Part shown: positions 8,319 to 18,000 of the stretch, one piece after another
Position numbering within the stretch: the stretch's first letter is position 1
Layout: every line of letters begins with the position of its first letter
NCBI RefSeq assembly: GCF_011038655.2
Contig: NZ_CP064954.1
Span: 1,612,001 to 1,676,000 of the forward strand
Source: Corynebacterium lizhenjunii
Lineage (GTDB): Bacteria > Actinomycetota > Actinomycetes > Mycobacteriales > Mycobacteriaceae
Length of the DNA stretch: 64,000 bases
Direction of reading: 5' to 3'
The notes under the pieces: model-generated
Told to the model about the DNA's origin: nothing
What the model saw: the letters and a program-made list of their open reading frames with translations, nothing else
Databases searched by the model: none
Translations under genes and position numbers: made by a program

Positions 8319-11263
8319 TACTTCACACCTCCCTGCGGGCGCTCCCCGCGGTCAAGCAACCCCAAAGGTCGCGAGGACGGATTAATTGGGGCCGGGTAAG
8401 GATCATCTGCATCCTCTACCGCGATCTGCGGGGTATTAGGCAGCGAGGAATTATCGTCGTGAATCCACGGCAGATAGTCGCGTTCGGTACCCGGGCGCAA
8501 GTAGCCACCCAATGCATTGATGGCCATTGTCAGCATGCCCAGCACCGCTAGGTAAATACCCAGGTCAAAGATCAGCGAGGTAGTCCAGTGCTGGCCAAAG
8601 GCGTGGCCGTGGATAGCGGTGAGGAAGCCGCCATTGCCCAGGCCACCGTGCCAGTAGCCAATAAACCCGGCGGCCAGCGCGATAATAATGCCCACACCGG
8701 TGAGGTGAATAGGCGTCATCCGGCCAAAGACGATCTCATCAGAACCACGCGAGAGGTAGGTCAAGCCGATAGCCGCGCCCATAATCAGCGCGGCCGGGAA
8801 ACCGCCACCAGACTCATTGTGTCCGCGGAAGAACACCAGCACCGACAGCACCACCAGAATGGGCACCACAATGCTCAAGCCCTTACGTAGCGGCACCGAG
8901 TTCAGCTGAGACTGGCCAAACGGCGCCGGGCGGGTACCGGAAGTAAACGGGAAACGCGGCAGCGTAGAGGTAATCGCGGCGATAACCACCGCGGCCATAC
9001 CCAGCACGGAGAGCTCGCCCAACGTATCGAGGGCACGGAACTCCACGATGATGGTGGCCACCACATTGTCGCCACCGGTAATCCCCGGGGCTTCCGAGAG
9101 GTACCACAATGCCAGATCGGAGCGCCCGTTGCGGCCCATCAGGCCCCACACGCCCAGGAACGCTGCCACACCGGCTAATACCGCAATGACAATCGACCCC
9201 ACTTTGCGCTCGGTGTCCGGCACCGGGTGAAACTTCTCCGGCAGGTAGCGCAACACCATCATCATCACGATGACAGACAGCGCCTCCACCGTAAACTGCG
9301 TCAGCGCCACGTCCGGCGCGCCCAGCAAGAACATCTGCAAGGTCACGCCCGTGCCTGCGGTACCGATCATGACAGCACCGGTGAGTCGATTGCGCGTGCG
9401 CACCAAACCCCACATGGACAGTGCCACGATAGCCAGGGGCAACAGGTCCCAAGCATTATCCAGGCCCTCCACGCGCGGTGCCAGCGGGACACCATCGACG
9501 CCATCGCTAAGCACCGTTGCACCCGTCAGCGCCAGAATCAGCACAATGATGGGCAGAATAAGCCGCGAAGGATTATGGGTATCCGACATCTTGCCCACAA
9601 AGACCCCCACAGACGTTGCCGCCTTGTGCACGCCCTCCAGGAGCTCATTGCCCGTAGCGGGCACCAAACGCTTACCCTCAAAGGCCGCCCACAGTGACTT
9701 GCGGTAGACCATCCCGACAGCGCCGACTGCAAGCACCGCAACAGAAATCAACAGCGGCGTATTAATGCCATGCCACAGGCTCAAGTGCGTATGGGTCTCC
9801 ATGCCCACAGCCGCCACAACCGCATCCACTGGCCCATCCAGTGCCCCCATGAAGAAGACCACCGGCAAAGACATAAAACCTGGCAGCGCCGCAGGCAGCC
9901 ACAGGCGCACCGGAGCCTCATGGACTCCGGACATATCGCGCGGGCCATCAACAAAAGCGCCAAAGACAATCTTGGCGGAATACGTAAAGGTAAAGAAGGC
10001 ACCCACCGCGGCAGCTGCCAGCAAGACGATGGTGCCAGCGGTGCCAAAGGGGGCATCGGCAAGCGCGGTAAGCATGCCCTCCTTGGATACAAAACCAAAC
10101 AGCGGCGGAACTGCAGCCATGGACGCCGCACCAATCAGCACGGCGCCAAAGGTCCACGGCATCTTATTCCACAGCTTGCCCAGCCGGCGGATATCACGCG
10201 AGCCAGCCTCATGGTCAATGACACCAATTAGCATAAACAGCGAGGACTTAAACAGCGCGTGCGCCAGCGTGTGCACCACCGCGGCACCAATAGCAAAAGG
10301 CGTGCCCACGCCAATGGTGGCCACAATCCAGCCCAAATGCGACACCGTGGAGTACGCCGTGAGCTTCTTCAAATCCGTCTTCTGCACCGCAAAGACCGCG
10401 GACATCACCGCAGTGCCCATGCCCACCACAATCAGCAGCACATTCCACACCGCGACATCATGGAAAATAGTAGAGAAGCGAATGAGCAGATACACACCCG
10501 CCTTGACCACAGCGGCCGCGTGCAGGAAAGCCGACACCGGCGTCGCCGCTGCCATTGCCTCCGGCAACCAGAAATGGAAGGGGAACTGGGCGGACTTCGT
10601 AAAGGCAGAAACCGCCACCAGCACCGCCACTGCAGCGGTCACACCCGGGCGCTGCTCCCACACCCCGGACGCCAGAATGCCCTCAATACTGGTGGTTCCT
10701 GTCGCAGTAGCCGCCACCGCCAAAGCAGTCAACAGCGTCAAACCGCCGATGAAGGTCAGCACCAGCGTGCGCTGGGACCCCGCCTCCCCCGAAGACCCCG
10801 AACGCGCAATCAACATGAATGAAGCCAGGGACACCAATTCCCAAGCCAGGAACAACACAACGACATCATTGGCCAACACCAGTAGCAGAATGGACAGCGT
10901 AAAGGCCGTCATCAACGTGTAAAAACTGGTGTTGCCGTGCCCCTTGGGCAGGTAGGCAGCGGAGTAAATAAATACCACGCTGCCAATGACAAGCGCGAGC
11001 AAGGCAAAGAACACGCTCAGGGCGTCTCCGCGCAGGGAGAAACTCACGTCCACACCAGGGGCGAGGAAATCGCGAACCCACGTGACAGTCACCGTCAACG
11101 GCTCTCCGTCAAGGACCTGCGGTAGACGCGAACCGAGAACCGCCGCTGCCGCAACAAACAGGGCGGCCAGTGGCCAGCCCGCAGCACGATCGCAGACTTT
11201 CACGGTCACAGGAGCGAGCACAACTGCCAGTGCTGCGAGGAGGACTACATACACAAGAGTCAC
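8318..11263 (-). CDS. mrpA: Mrp antiporter subunit A (A-B fusion type)
   Basis: 981-residue first gene of the Mrp operon. Residues about 1-480 form a NuoL-like antiporter module, with FLAWELVSLASFML, TKSAQFPFHFWLPEAM (conserved Lys and His) and PLFGFVSKEG. A central region resembles the MrpA extension with its NuoJ-like part (FTVEALSVIVMMMVLR). The C-terminal section (about 800-940) contains GGGFPAALIMGAAIGL, characteristic of MrpB, so the usual separate B subunit is fused here, as in other actinobacteria. The start is GTG at 11261-11263. It encodes a LADAP stretch through one copy of the iterated motif (10050-10064). Confidence 0.94.
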   Translation of the reverse strand: MTLVYVVLLAALAVVLAPVTVKVCDRAAGWPLAALFVAAAAVLGSRLPQVLDGEPLTVTVTWVRDFLAPGVDVSFSLRGDALSVFFALLALVIGSVVFIYSAAYLPKGHGNTSFYTLMTAFTLSILLLVLANDVVVLFLAWELVSLASFMLIARSGSSGEAGSQRTLVLTFIGGLTLLTALAVAATATGTTSIEGILASGVWEQRPGVTAAVAVLVAVSAFTKSAQFPFHFWLPEAMAAATPVSAFLHAAAVVKAGVYLLIRFSTIFHDVAVWNVLLIVVGMGTAVMSAVFAVQKTDLKKLTAYSTVSHLGWIVATIGVGTPFAIGAAVVHTLAHALFKSSLFMLIGVIDHEAGSRDIRRLGKLWNKMPWTFGAVLIGAASMAAVPPLFGFVSKEGMLTALADAPFGTAGTIVLLAAAAVGAFFTFTYSAKIVFGAFVDGPRDMSGVHEAPVRLWLPAALPGFMSLPVVFFMGALDGPVDAVVAAVGMETHTHLSLWHGINTPLLISVAVLAVGAVGMVYRKSLWAAFEGKRLVPATGNELLEGVHKAATSVGVFVGKMSDTHNPSRLILPIIVLILALTGATVLSDGVDGVPLAPRVEGLDNAWDLLPLAIVALSMWGLVRTRNRLTGAVMIGTAGTGVTLQMFLLGAPDVALTQFTVEALSVIVMMMVLRYLPEKFHPVPDTERKVGSIVIAVLAGVAAFLGVWGLMGRNGRSDLALWYLSEAPGITGGDNVVATIIVEFRALDTLGELSVLGMAAVVIAAITSTLPRFPFTSGTRPAPFGQSQLNSVPLRKGLSIVVPILVVLSVLVFFRGHNESGGGFPAALIMGAAIGLTYLSRGSDEIVFGRMTPIHLTGVGIIIALAAGFIGYWHGGLGNGGFLTAIHGHAFGQHWTTSLIFDLGIYLAVLGMLTMAINALGGYLRPGTERDYLPWIHDDNSSLPNTPQIAVEDADDPYPAPINPSSRPLGLLDRGERPQGGVK

Positions 11264-11402
11264 GAACGAACTCGCCTCACAAACATTGGTCGGTTACATC
11301 TCACAAATGCCAACATGATCAGGTAAATCACAGCATTTACAGCGACGTCCAGACTACCAGCCTTGACAGAAACCGCGAACACATGCCGGTGGCGGCCTTG
11401 CC

Positions 11403-13139
11403 CTAGCGCTTCTCCCCTAGCAATGCGTCGACAAAGCCCTCAATCTCAAACGGCGCCAAATCATCAGCACCCTCACCCAAGCCCACCAGCTTGACCGGCA
11501 CGCCGAGTTCTTCTTGCACTTGGAAGACAATGCCGCCCTTGGCCGTACCATCCAGCTTGGTCAGCACCACGCCGGTGATGTCGACGACCTCTCGGAACAC
11601 GCGCGCCTGCATGAGCCCGTTCTGGCCCACCGTCGCGTCGATAACCAGCAGCACCTCATCGACCTGGGACTTTTTCTGCACTACGCGCTTGACTTTGCCC
11701 AGCTGGTCCATCAGGTCTACCGAGGTGTGCAAACGCCCCGCGGTGTCTACCAACACCACGTCTACGCCCTGCTCCACGCCGGCGGCCACGGCGTCGAAGG
11801 CCACCGACGCTGGGTCTGCGCCTTCCTTGCCGCGCACCGTCTCCGCTCCCACGCGCCGGCCCCAGGTCTCCAGCTGATCCGCCGCTGCCGCACGGAAGGT
11901 ATCCGCCGCTCCCAGCAGCACCCTGTGCCCCATCGACACCAGTACGCGCGCCAGCTTGCCGGTCGTGGTGGTCTTGCCCGTACCGTTGACGCCCACCACC
12001 ATGATGACCGCCGGCTTGCCCTCATGTGGAATGGCCTTAATCGCGCGGTCCATCTCCGGGTGACCTGCCTCGATGAGCACCTCGCGCAGCATCGCGCGCG
12101 CTTCTTCCTCACTGGCCACACCGTTGTGGGCAATTTTCTCCCGCAGGGCCTGCGTTACCTTCGCGGTCGCCTTGGAACCCAGGTCCGCCATAATCAGGGT
12201 GTCTTCGATTTCCTCCCAGGCGTCCTCATCCAGGTCGCCTGCAGACAAAATCCCCATCAACCCCTGCCCAATAGCATTCTGTGAGCGCGACAGCCGCCCG
12301 CGTAGCCTGCCGATACGCCCCCCTGCCGGAGCAATCTGCTCAACCTCGCGCGTCTGCGCTTCTACCGCCGCAGGCTCTGCAGCTTCTTGGTTGGGCTCGG
12401 CAACTGCCTGCCCCGGCTCAGCAGCTGCTGGCGCGGCCTCCGTGATTGCCGGCTCTGGCTGTGCAGCTGACGACTCAGCCTCTGCGCCTTGTGGTTCAGA
12501 CTCTGTTGCTGCCGGCTCGGCCTCCTCAAGCGCCTGCTCGATGGCATCCGCCTGAGCACTTGCCGCAACCGCGGACTCGACAGCCTCACGATGCCCCTGC
12601 TCGCTAATATCCTCCACCGCGTCAGCCGTGGCCTGATCACCATGATCCTCAGCTACTTCTTCGAAGATCGGCGTCTCCTCCTGGTTCGCGCGCACCTCTG
12701 CCAGCTGCGCGTTAGCAATCTCTGTTGCGGAAGGCTGCTCAGCAGCCGTGCCTGCTGATACCCCCTCATCGCCAGCTGGCACGTCCTCTGCGGGTTCCAC
12801 CACAGGCATCTCTGGCGGCTGCGCCGCGGGAGCCTCGTTGGCCTGCGCCACGGACACCTCCTGTGGCTGTACCCCCGCAGATTCTGCGGGCGCTGGCTCC
12901 GGCTGCGCGGGTGCTGCCCGCATCGGTTCAGGCTGCGCACTACCTGCTGGAGCGAAATTAAACCCGCCCTGCGCCTGGTAATTTCCAGATTTCTGCTCAC
13001 GGGTCAGTTCCTTTTGCTGCTGAGTCTTATCAAAGGAGACCTTCTTGGCCTCCCCGCGCTTTTTGCCCAGCACCACAAGGAGGACAACGATCAGCAGCAC
13101 CAAAACGATGCCGATAATAACGAGTTGCGAAGTATTCAT
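11403..13139 (-). CDS. ftsY: SRP receptor FtsY
   Basis: 578-residue membrane-anchored SRP receptor GTPase. A single N-terminal membrane helix (about residues 5-26) is followed by a very acidic Ala/Glu/Pro/Gln-rich linker (about 45-270) and the NG domain. The NG domain has the P-loop GVNGTGKTTTTGK (about 381-393), a DTAGR motif and a TKLDGTAKGG motif. Length and layout match actinobacterial FtsY. The linker is compositionally biased, and unlike the NG domain it should be poorly conserved. It lies between the Mrp operon and the first HNH repeat; in M. tuberculosis the adjacent genes would be amt and smc. Confidence 0.96.
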   Translation of the reverse strand: MNTSQLVIIGIVLVLLIVVLLVVLGKKRGEAKKVSFDKTQQQKELTREQKSGNYQAQGGFNFAPAGSAQPEPMRAAPAQPEPAPAESAGVQPQEVSVAQANEAPAAQPPEMPVVEPAEDVPAGDEGVSAGTAAEQPSATEIANAQLAEVRANQEETPIFEEVAEDHGDQATADAVEDISEQGHREAVESAVAASAQADAIEQALEEAEPAATESEPQGAEAESSAAQPEPAITEAAPAAAEPGQAVAEPNQEAAEPAAVEAQTREVEQIAPAGGRIGRLRGRLSRSQNAIGQGLMGILSAGDLDEDAWEEIEDTLIMADLGSKATAKVTQALREKIAHNGVASEEEARAMLREVLIEAGHPEMDRAIKAIPHEGKPAVIMVVGVNGTGKTTTTGKLARVLVSMGHRVLLGAADTFRAAAADQLETWGRRVGAETVRGKEGADPASVAFDAVAAGVEQGVDVVLVDTAGRLHTSVDLMDQLGKVKRVVQKKSQVDEVLLVIDATVGQNGLMQARVFREVVDITGVVLTKLDGTAKGGIVFQVQEELGVPVKLVGLGEGADDLAPFEIEGFVDALLGEKR

Positions 13140-13191
13140 TCCTCTATAGTGCCAAATCCCGCAGTCAAAGGCACCATTATCCGCCGCCCCT

Positions 13192-13208
13192 TAGCCTGCC
13201 GATGCCCC
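13192..13208 (+). repeat. Iterated 17-mer motif, left of HNH copy 1
   Basis: The sequence is TAGCCTGCCGATGCCCC. An inverted copy lies at 15070-15086, so the pair brackets the first HNH gene. Confidence 0.7.
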
Positions 13209-13649
13209 TGCGCCCGAAACCTCCGCCCAATCTCAGGCTCGTGCCCACCGCCTGGAGCATCTATCCCGTCTCAGGCTCGTATTCCGTCTCAGGCTGGTGC
13301 CCTCCGCCTGGAGCTCGCATTCAAATCCCCGCCATGTTCCTTCACCGCCAACTGCTTAGTGCCCACATTCTGGCCGCCACCCCGCCAGCGTGGCGCTCAC
13401 ACCCGGCCCTGGATTCCTGCCCACTTGACGCCAACATCCTGGTTCCCCCTCCCCACGGCCTGCCACCTACGCGTGGCCCGTCTCTACGACCCGGCGCTGA
13501 CACCTCGACCACAATCCCGCTTGTGCGCCGCAACCGCGCTACCCCATCTGGGTTGCGCTACCCCCGTGTGGGTGCCCCCATTACCATCGGTAAATCGTCC
13601 CAAAGTTTACCCTCATTGCACACTCGAGTGGACAATTTTCCGATAACCC

Positions 13650-13679
13650 TTGCGAACGTCTCGCGAGAGTGTTTATTCT
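13650..13679 (+). promoter_or_regulatory. Probable promoter and palindromic operator of HNH copy 1
   Basis: A -35-like TTGCGA (13650-13655) and a -10-like TATTCT (13674-13679) are 18 bp apart. The expected start of transcription then falls at or beside the ATG at 13687, suggesting a leaderless mRNA. A perfect 10-bp palindrome TCTCGCGAGA (13659-13668) sits between the two boxes, where a repressor would block polymerase. All of this is identical in the second copy. Confidence 0.5.
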
Positions 13680-13686
13680 CGGTGGC

Positions 13687-14853
13687 ATGAACTTCGAGAC
13701 ACTACTTGCGGGCCAAGGCCCCGTCATCGACGCCCTAGCCGGATTCGCCGGCCACAGCGTCGAAGACCTCACGGCAAACGGGCTGTGCCCACTTGTCGCA
13801 CGCAAGTACGTCACGCTATACAACACCTACTACGGACCCACCACCTACACCGGCCTGCAATACAAAGCCCTAACCGCCGCCCGCAACCAAGGACATTCTG
13901 CTGAAGCCTTAGACTTCATCGAGTCCAAAACCAAGCGAGTTAGTGACAAACTCGCCAAATGGAAACTACGCGTCAAACTGTGCAAGACGCCTGCCGCACA
14001 AATTGAGGCCGTTGCGCGTGAGCAGTTGAAGAAACTAGCCAAGCCGCGTGAAGTTAAAGAAGGCGTGAGCCTCACCCATCACGCTAATGGGCTGGCCACG
14101 CTGAAAGCTACGGGCAAGTCTGTCGACATTATGGACGTCCACGCTGTGGTTGACCCTCAAGACCAAGTAGAAAGCTTCCTTGCAGCCTTCAGGGGCGGGG
14201 GTGCTGGCAAACAACGCTACATCCCAATCATCCCCATCTACCTGGATCAGATTTGTGAGTTCGTCGACCGGATGCACAACCCCGGCCGGTATCCCACCGA
14301 TGCCGATATTCGCGTTCGCGCCTCCAACGGCGCCATCCTCACCGGCAAAGACCTCCTGGAACGCCTGTGTCTGGACTATGGGTTTATCGCAGCGCTATCG
14401 CGCGAGCATGGTCCTCTGGATTTGTACCGTTATTCGCGTACCGCTAACTCTAAGCAACGCTTATTGCTACTCGCCGAAGGAGCAGAATGCTCCTGGATAG
14501 ACTGCCACTTGCCGTTTGATAAGTGCCAGATCCACCACATCCAACCCTGGAACCACGGTGGCCAGACCAACATGTCGAATTTGACCCCGTTGTGTCCGCA
14601 CCATAACGGTGCTAATGAGGACCACCCGCCAGACGGTATCCCGATAACCCGAGGCCGGATGGTACGCATGGGTACCGGGGTTGGGTGGCAAGCACCCGGT
14701 GGCGCCCCACCAATACAAACCCGCCCCGCGCCCACACCGCCATCAGCCACACCCACCAACTTCCCACCCACCGACACCCCACCGCCCGCCCACCACCAAG
14801 CAACACCACCACCGGAAGCCCACCACCAGGCAACACCGCCACCGGAAAGCTAG
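13687..14853 (+). CDS. HNH endonuclease, 13E12-type repeat protein (copy 1)
   Basis: 388-residue protein resembling the HNH-containing 13E12 repeat proteins of mycobacteria and corynebacteria. The N-terminal 200 residues are helical and Lys-rich. An HNH nuclease site follows at about 260-310, with CSWIDCHLPFDKCQIHH, PWNHGG, NLTPLCPHHN. The tail is Pro/Thr-rich with a decapeptide repeat (HHQATPPPEA). I chose the ATG at 13687 over the in-frame GTG at 13669 because the GTG lies inside the promoter. The gene interrupts the ftsY-smc neighbourhood and is transcribed against both neighbours. A near-identical copy is at 34431-35642. Such proteins are regarded as mobile, but the mechanism and target are unknown. 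Confidence 0.88.
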   Translation: MNFETLLAGQGPVIDALAGFAGHSVEDLTANGLCPLVARKYVTLYNTYYGPTTYTGLQYKALTAARNQGHSAEALDFIESKTKRVSDKLAKWKLRVKLCKTPAAQIEAVAREQLKKLAKPREVKEGVSLTHHANGLATLKATGKSVDIMDVHAVVDPQDQVESFLAAFRGGGAGKQRYIPIIPIYLDQICEFVDRMHNPGRYPTDADIRVRASNGAILTGKDLLERLCLDYGFIAALSREHGPLDLYRYSRTANSKQRLLLLAEGAECSWIDCHLPFDKCQIHHIQPWNHGGQTNMSNLTPLCPHHNGANEDHPPDGIPITRGRMVRMGTGVGWQAPGGAPPIQTRPAPTPPSATPTNFPPTDTPPPAHHQATPPPEAHHQATPPPES

Positions 14854-15083
14854 CCGCCAGCAAACCAGCTAGAGGCCTCACTGCCAGCCGGCCGACCGGC
14901 CGGAAGGTATACGGCCTCTTGCCAGATGACAGGAATGCTGACGGTAGGGAGCTGGCGGCATCGGAAAGCACACAGCCCCAACCGCGACGACCAAAAACGC
15001 GCGGAAGGGGCCAGACGTGCGAGCACACCTACACGAAGCAAGAGGGGCGGGCGGCAGACGGTGAGGGACGGGGTATCGGCAGG
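14854..15083. other. 3' tail of HNH copy 1
   Basis: No gene seen. It is homologous to 35643-35870 with small insertions and deletions. It carries the conserved hairpin at 14975-15011 and ends with an inverted copy of the iterated motif. Confidence 0.6.
14975..15011 (+). terminator. Conserved hairpin downstream of HNH copy 1
   Basis: An outer stem GCCCC/GGGGC, an AA/AA internal loop, then an inner stem CCGCG paired with CGCGG across an A-rich loop. The 37 bases are identical in the second copy (35758-35794) although flanking bases differ, suggesting a selected RNA or DNA structure. There is no U-tract, so it may not be a simple terminator. Confidence 0.45.
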
Positions 15084-15086
15084 CTA
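15070..15086 (-). repeat. Iterated 17-mer motif at the smc stop codon
   Basis: Reads TAGCCTGCCGATACCCC on the minus strand. Its first three bases are the smc stop codon TAG. It forms the right-hand inverted partner of the copy at 13192-13208. Confidence 0.7.
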
Positions 15087-18000
15087 GGCGCGGTCGACGC
15101 CTAGGCGGGTGGCATCCTGGGCGGCACTATTCGTGCCGGGGGCTGCGCCGGCGGGGTTCATGCGCTGCGAAATGACGCGCGTGACGCCGTCGCCGCGCAT
15201 GGTCACACCGTAGAGCACATTGGCCACGTCCATAGTGGGCTTCTGGTGAGTGATCACAATAAGCTGGGAGTCCTTGCGCAGCTCCTCAAACAAGGCGATG
15301 AGGCGGCGAAGATTGACGTCATCCAAGGCAGCCTCAACCTCGTCCATGACATAAAAAGGGCTTGGGCGGGCACGGAAGATGGCCACCAGCATTGCCAGGG
15401 CGGTCAACGACTTTTCGCCACCGGAAAGCAAGGACAGACGCTTGACCTTCTTGCCCGGTGGGCGGGCCTCCACCTCAATGCCAGTGGCCAGCATGTCGTC
15501 TGGATCGGTGAGAATCAGTCGGCCCTCACCGCCGGGAAACAGCGTCTGAAAAACTTTGGGGAACTCGGCTTCTACATCGCGCCAGGCATCGGTAAACAGC
15601 TGTAGAATCTGCGCGTCCACGTCCTCAATGACCTCGCTTAAATCCTTGCGGGCCTGCAAGACGTCTTCTAACTGCGTCGACAGGAACGAGTAACGCTCCT
15701 CTAGCGCCTTGTATTCCTCCAGCGCCAGCGGATTGACTTTACCCAGCGCATTAAGGTCTTTTTCTGCTTGCTTCAAGCGGGCGCGCTCAGCGGCGACGTC
15801 AAAGTCGGGCCCAGGAGTGTAGTCGCGCAGTAAGTCCGCGATCGCGACTCCTAGTTGCTGGGAGATGCGTGCCTCGGCCTCGTCCACGCGCACCTGTGCC
15901 TCAGAACGCGCGACCTCCATACTGTGGGCGTTGGTGGTCAGGCGCTCTAGCTGCCCTCGCAACGAGTTGAGCTGCGCGGCGGACTCCTGAAGTCGAGCAC
16001 TCAGTTGGGTGCGCGTAGCCACGGCCTCGTCCCGACTGACAGTCGCGCGCTCCAAGGCTGCGGCTGTGCGCTGGGCCAGGTCCCGCGCATGGTCTTCTAC
16101 AGCGCGTGCCAACTTCGCCTGGGCGGCCCGGCGGGCCATGGCTTGCTCGTGGCGGGCTTTCGCTTGGCGCTCGTGCGCGGCCTGCCGGCGGAGGGCATCG
16201 GCTTTCCCAGAGGCCTGGGCTGCGGCGTCTTGGGCTGAGCGGGCCGCCAACTGTGCCTCTAACTCCATGCCTTTGACCTGTTCGAGGGCTGCCTGGGCGG
16301 CATCGCGCGCTTGGGAGGAGGGTTCTTCTGGCTGCTCGTCGAGCTCCACGCGGGCTAAACGGTCACGGACGTCGTCGCGCGCCGCACGCAACGCAGCCAG
16401 TCGCACCTCCATGTCGGTGGCACGGTCTGCCGCCTTGGTGTGTTCCGCTTTGCTCGCGTCGTGTTGTTTGAGCAAGCGTTCGTGGTCGCGCGTCCAAGCG
16501 GTGATCTGGGCGTCATGCTCGCGCAGCTCAGCCTTTGCGCTGGCTGCAGCCACTCGGGCGTCTTCGGCGGCCACCTGGGCGCCTTCAAACGTTCCGGACA
16601 GTTCTTCTAGCTGTTGCTGGGCGATGTCGAGTTCCTCCTCCGCGGCACGGATCCGCCCAGCAACTTCCACGGTGGAAGATCCTCCGCGCCCGGCTTGCAC
16701 CCATCCTTGGCCGCACAGTACCCCGGCTTCGGTTACGGCCCGCAGGCGAGGATCCTCTTCTACAATCGCACGGGCCTGGGCATAGGTGGGGGCTAAGACG
16801 ACATCGGCAAGCAAGCGGTTGAGCGCCGACGCCACCGGGGGCTCGAGGCTGACCAGGTCCAGCAGCCATTGCGCGCCTGAGGGCAGGACGGCGTCAATGC
16901 GCCACGGGGCAGTAGCGGCGGCGTGGGCATCCACCAGCACAGTCTTGCTGGCTTCCTGAAGTGCCTCGACGGTCTGGGCGTCGAACGTGCCGGTCAGGGC
17001 CTCGCTAAACGCGCCCAACGCGGCGGATAACGCCGTGCCATACTTCGTAGAGATGTGCTGCGCGATGGGCGCGAAGTCGCCTTCCAACTCCGGAGCTTGC
17101 GGCGCCGTTGAAGCCAGCGTCTCAATACGCGAACGCAATGTGTACACCGCGCGTTCGTGTTCGCGTTGGCTATCGCGCAGCTGCTCCAGGCGTTTGTCCG
17201 CGGCCGCGGACTCTGCTGCCGCCCGCAGGTTGTTCTCTTCCAGCGGCTGGCGGTTGGCCTGCAGCTCCGCGAGCGCTACGGCGGCTTCCTCGGCCTCGCG
17301 CTGGGTGGCCTGCGCGCGCTGCCGGGTGCCGCGCAGAAACTCATCCTGAGTCGCAATGTCCGCCTCCAGGACACTCAGCTGCTGAGCGAGGGATTCTTCT
17401 TCTGCAATCAGGCGCACCACGCCCTCGCGTCGGTCCGCGACAACGCGCAACGCTGCCATGTGTTCTCGGTCGGCAGCCGTAAAGGCATCTTGGGCGTTGG
17501 CAACTTCCTCCCGCACCATTTCCAGGCGGGCGGCGGCCTCTTCGGCGGCCTCAAGCAAGAGTGCGTAGTCGTCCTCGGCGTGGAGCGCGCGGGCTTCTAG
17601 CTCCTCCGGATCCTGGCCGGCGTAGGCTACCTGGCTGCCCACGTTGGCGGCGCGCTCCGCCGCGATGCGTTGGGTGGCCAAAATGCGCTCAGCTAAGGAA
17701 GATAGGTCAAACCACAGCTTTTGCGCGGCTTCAGCAGCGGGCTGGGCCTGGGCTAATTGGGCCTCCACGTCAGCATGCTCTGCCGCAGCGGTTTCCACCT
17801 GGGCGGATACTTGCGCCTGTTGTTCAGCCAGTGCTGCCGCCTGAAAGGCCGCGGAGTCTAGCTTGGCGCGTAACTCCATCACTTGATGCCCAGCCAGCCA
17901 GGAACGAGACTCCCGCAGTGCAGCCTGCACGGTAGCGGCGCGCTGCGCAGCCTCCGCTTGCCGGGCCAGGGGCTTGAGTTGCTTGCCCAATTCATCCGTC

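Larger units (their letters stand above)
13140..13686. other. Intergenic region, ftsY to first HNH gene
   Basis: No supported gene. It holds a strict copy of the iterated motif, then C-rich sequence with short internal repeats around TCTCAGGCT and CCGCCTGGAGC (about 13230-13320). From 13466 onward it runs collinearly with the region upstream of the second HNH gene. A small palindrome TTACC-ATC-GGTAA lies at 13581-13593, and the HNH promoter is at the right edge. Confidence 0.7.
13466..15092 (+). repeat. Long direct repeat, HNH copy 1
   Basis: About 1.6 kb, repeated at 34210-35884 in the same orientation. It covers the upstream promoter region, the whole HNH gene and the 3' tail up to just past a TAG shared with the downstream gene's stop codon. 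Copies are collinear through the promoter (constant offset of 20744 bases) and diverge by scattered substitutions and by the number of 30-bp units at the gene's end. Confidence 0.9.
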
